Positions 63,790-64,000 of a stretch of DNA of 64,000 bases are shown here, in pieces; position 1 is the stretch's first letter, and the number at the start of each line of letters is the position of its first letter. The translations under genes and the position numbers were made by a program. Origin of the DNA: Euborellia annulipes. Lineage: Eukaryota; Arthropoda; Insecta; Dermaptera; Anisolabididae. The stretch covers positions 1 through 64,000 of the forward strand of contig JAKCPI010031558.1 in NCBI GenBank assembly GCA_023213315.1, given 5' to 3'. The notes under the pieces are model-generated. The model made no database searches, had not been told where the DNA came from, and saw only the letters and a program-made list of their open reading frames with translations.

Positions 63790-64000
63790 TATAACAAAAT
63801 ATTAAATAGGCATATTATAATTTTCACTCCCCCAGGTCTGTACATTTAACAATAGGTCCTGGGGAAGGGGGAAGTTAACCCACTTATCTGATAGCACAGC
63901 TTTCAAAATGTATTCGAAAATTGTGTGCTATAACACTAGATTTTAAGTCTATTAATTAATAATGATTAATTTTAACTTATATAATAAAAGTGCTGTTTCT

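Noticed and set aside
1..64000. A multi-gene defence, biosynthetic or viral system
   Set aside because: Only one firm gene was found. No gene cluster, phage, virus-derived gene set or operon-like arrangement is visible; the notable signals are in mobile DNA.

Overview
The window looks like AT-rich nuclear DNA of an invertebrate animal, most likely an arthropod; that is inference. The reasons are AT-rich spliceosomal introns with GT...AG borders, tRNA-derived SINEs, many short hAT-type elements with 8-bp target duplications, and one multi-exon gene for a Frizzled/LDL-receptor-A membrane protein. No bacterial, phage or organellar features, and no CRISPR array, were seen.

One gene is well supported, on the + strand from 32606 to 58446. 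Nine exons join in a consistent reading frame (seven junctions in phase 1, one in phase 2) into 570 codons. In order they encode a single membrane anchor preceded by basic residues (type II topology), an acidic low-complexity stalk, a complete ten-cysteine Frizzled CRD split over exons 4 and 5, and five LDL-receptor class A repeats followed by a stop. The layout resembles corin-type proteins without the scavenger-receptor and trypsin domains. The start codon is upstream of the first exon found and was not located. A second possible coding segment is an unbroken 114-codon minus-strand frame at 28657-28998 with protein-like composition but no recognised family.

Most of the remaining DNA is mobile or repeated. 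(1) Short hAT-like elements with clear 8-bp duplications at 9844, 14358, 18824, 28199, 33032, 40837, 43156, 47380, 47443, 51955, 55703, 59910 and 60125. One family carries a 60-bp minisatellite that forms arrays at 11.0-11.75, 43.3-47.1 and 47.6-48.5 kb. (2) A hairpin-ended element (HNE) of about 0.65-0.7 kb with about 18 full or partial copies and a helentron-like layout. (3) Two SINE families with different tRNA-like heads and a shared tail. (4) Several very long foldback (palindromic) elements at 2731-4646, 13150-15980, 16111-16722 and 60703-60934. (5) Foldback units carrying a hammerhead-like CTGAAGA-stem-GAAACG motif whose stem covaries between copies. (6) A pogo-like element and non-LTR retrotransposon tails.

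Layout: 0-32.6 kb is upstream or intronic repeat mosaic, including a 7-kb composite hAT (9844-16851) with several nested insertions. Exons 1-4 lie at 32.6-38.0 kb. A 16-kb fourth intron (37966-53978) is filled with elements. Exons 5-9 lie at 54.0-58.4 kb. From 58.45 to 64 kb there is a likely 3'UTR followed by more repeats. The most interesting signals are the covarying hammerhead-like motif, the helentron-like HNE family, and the co-mobilised hAT composite whose two copies act as each other's empty sites.
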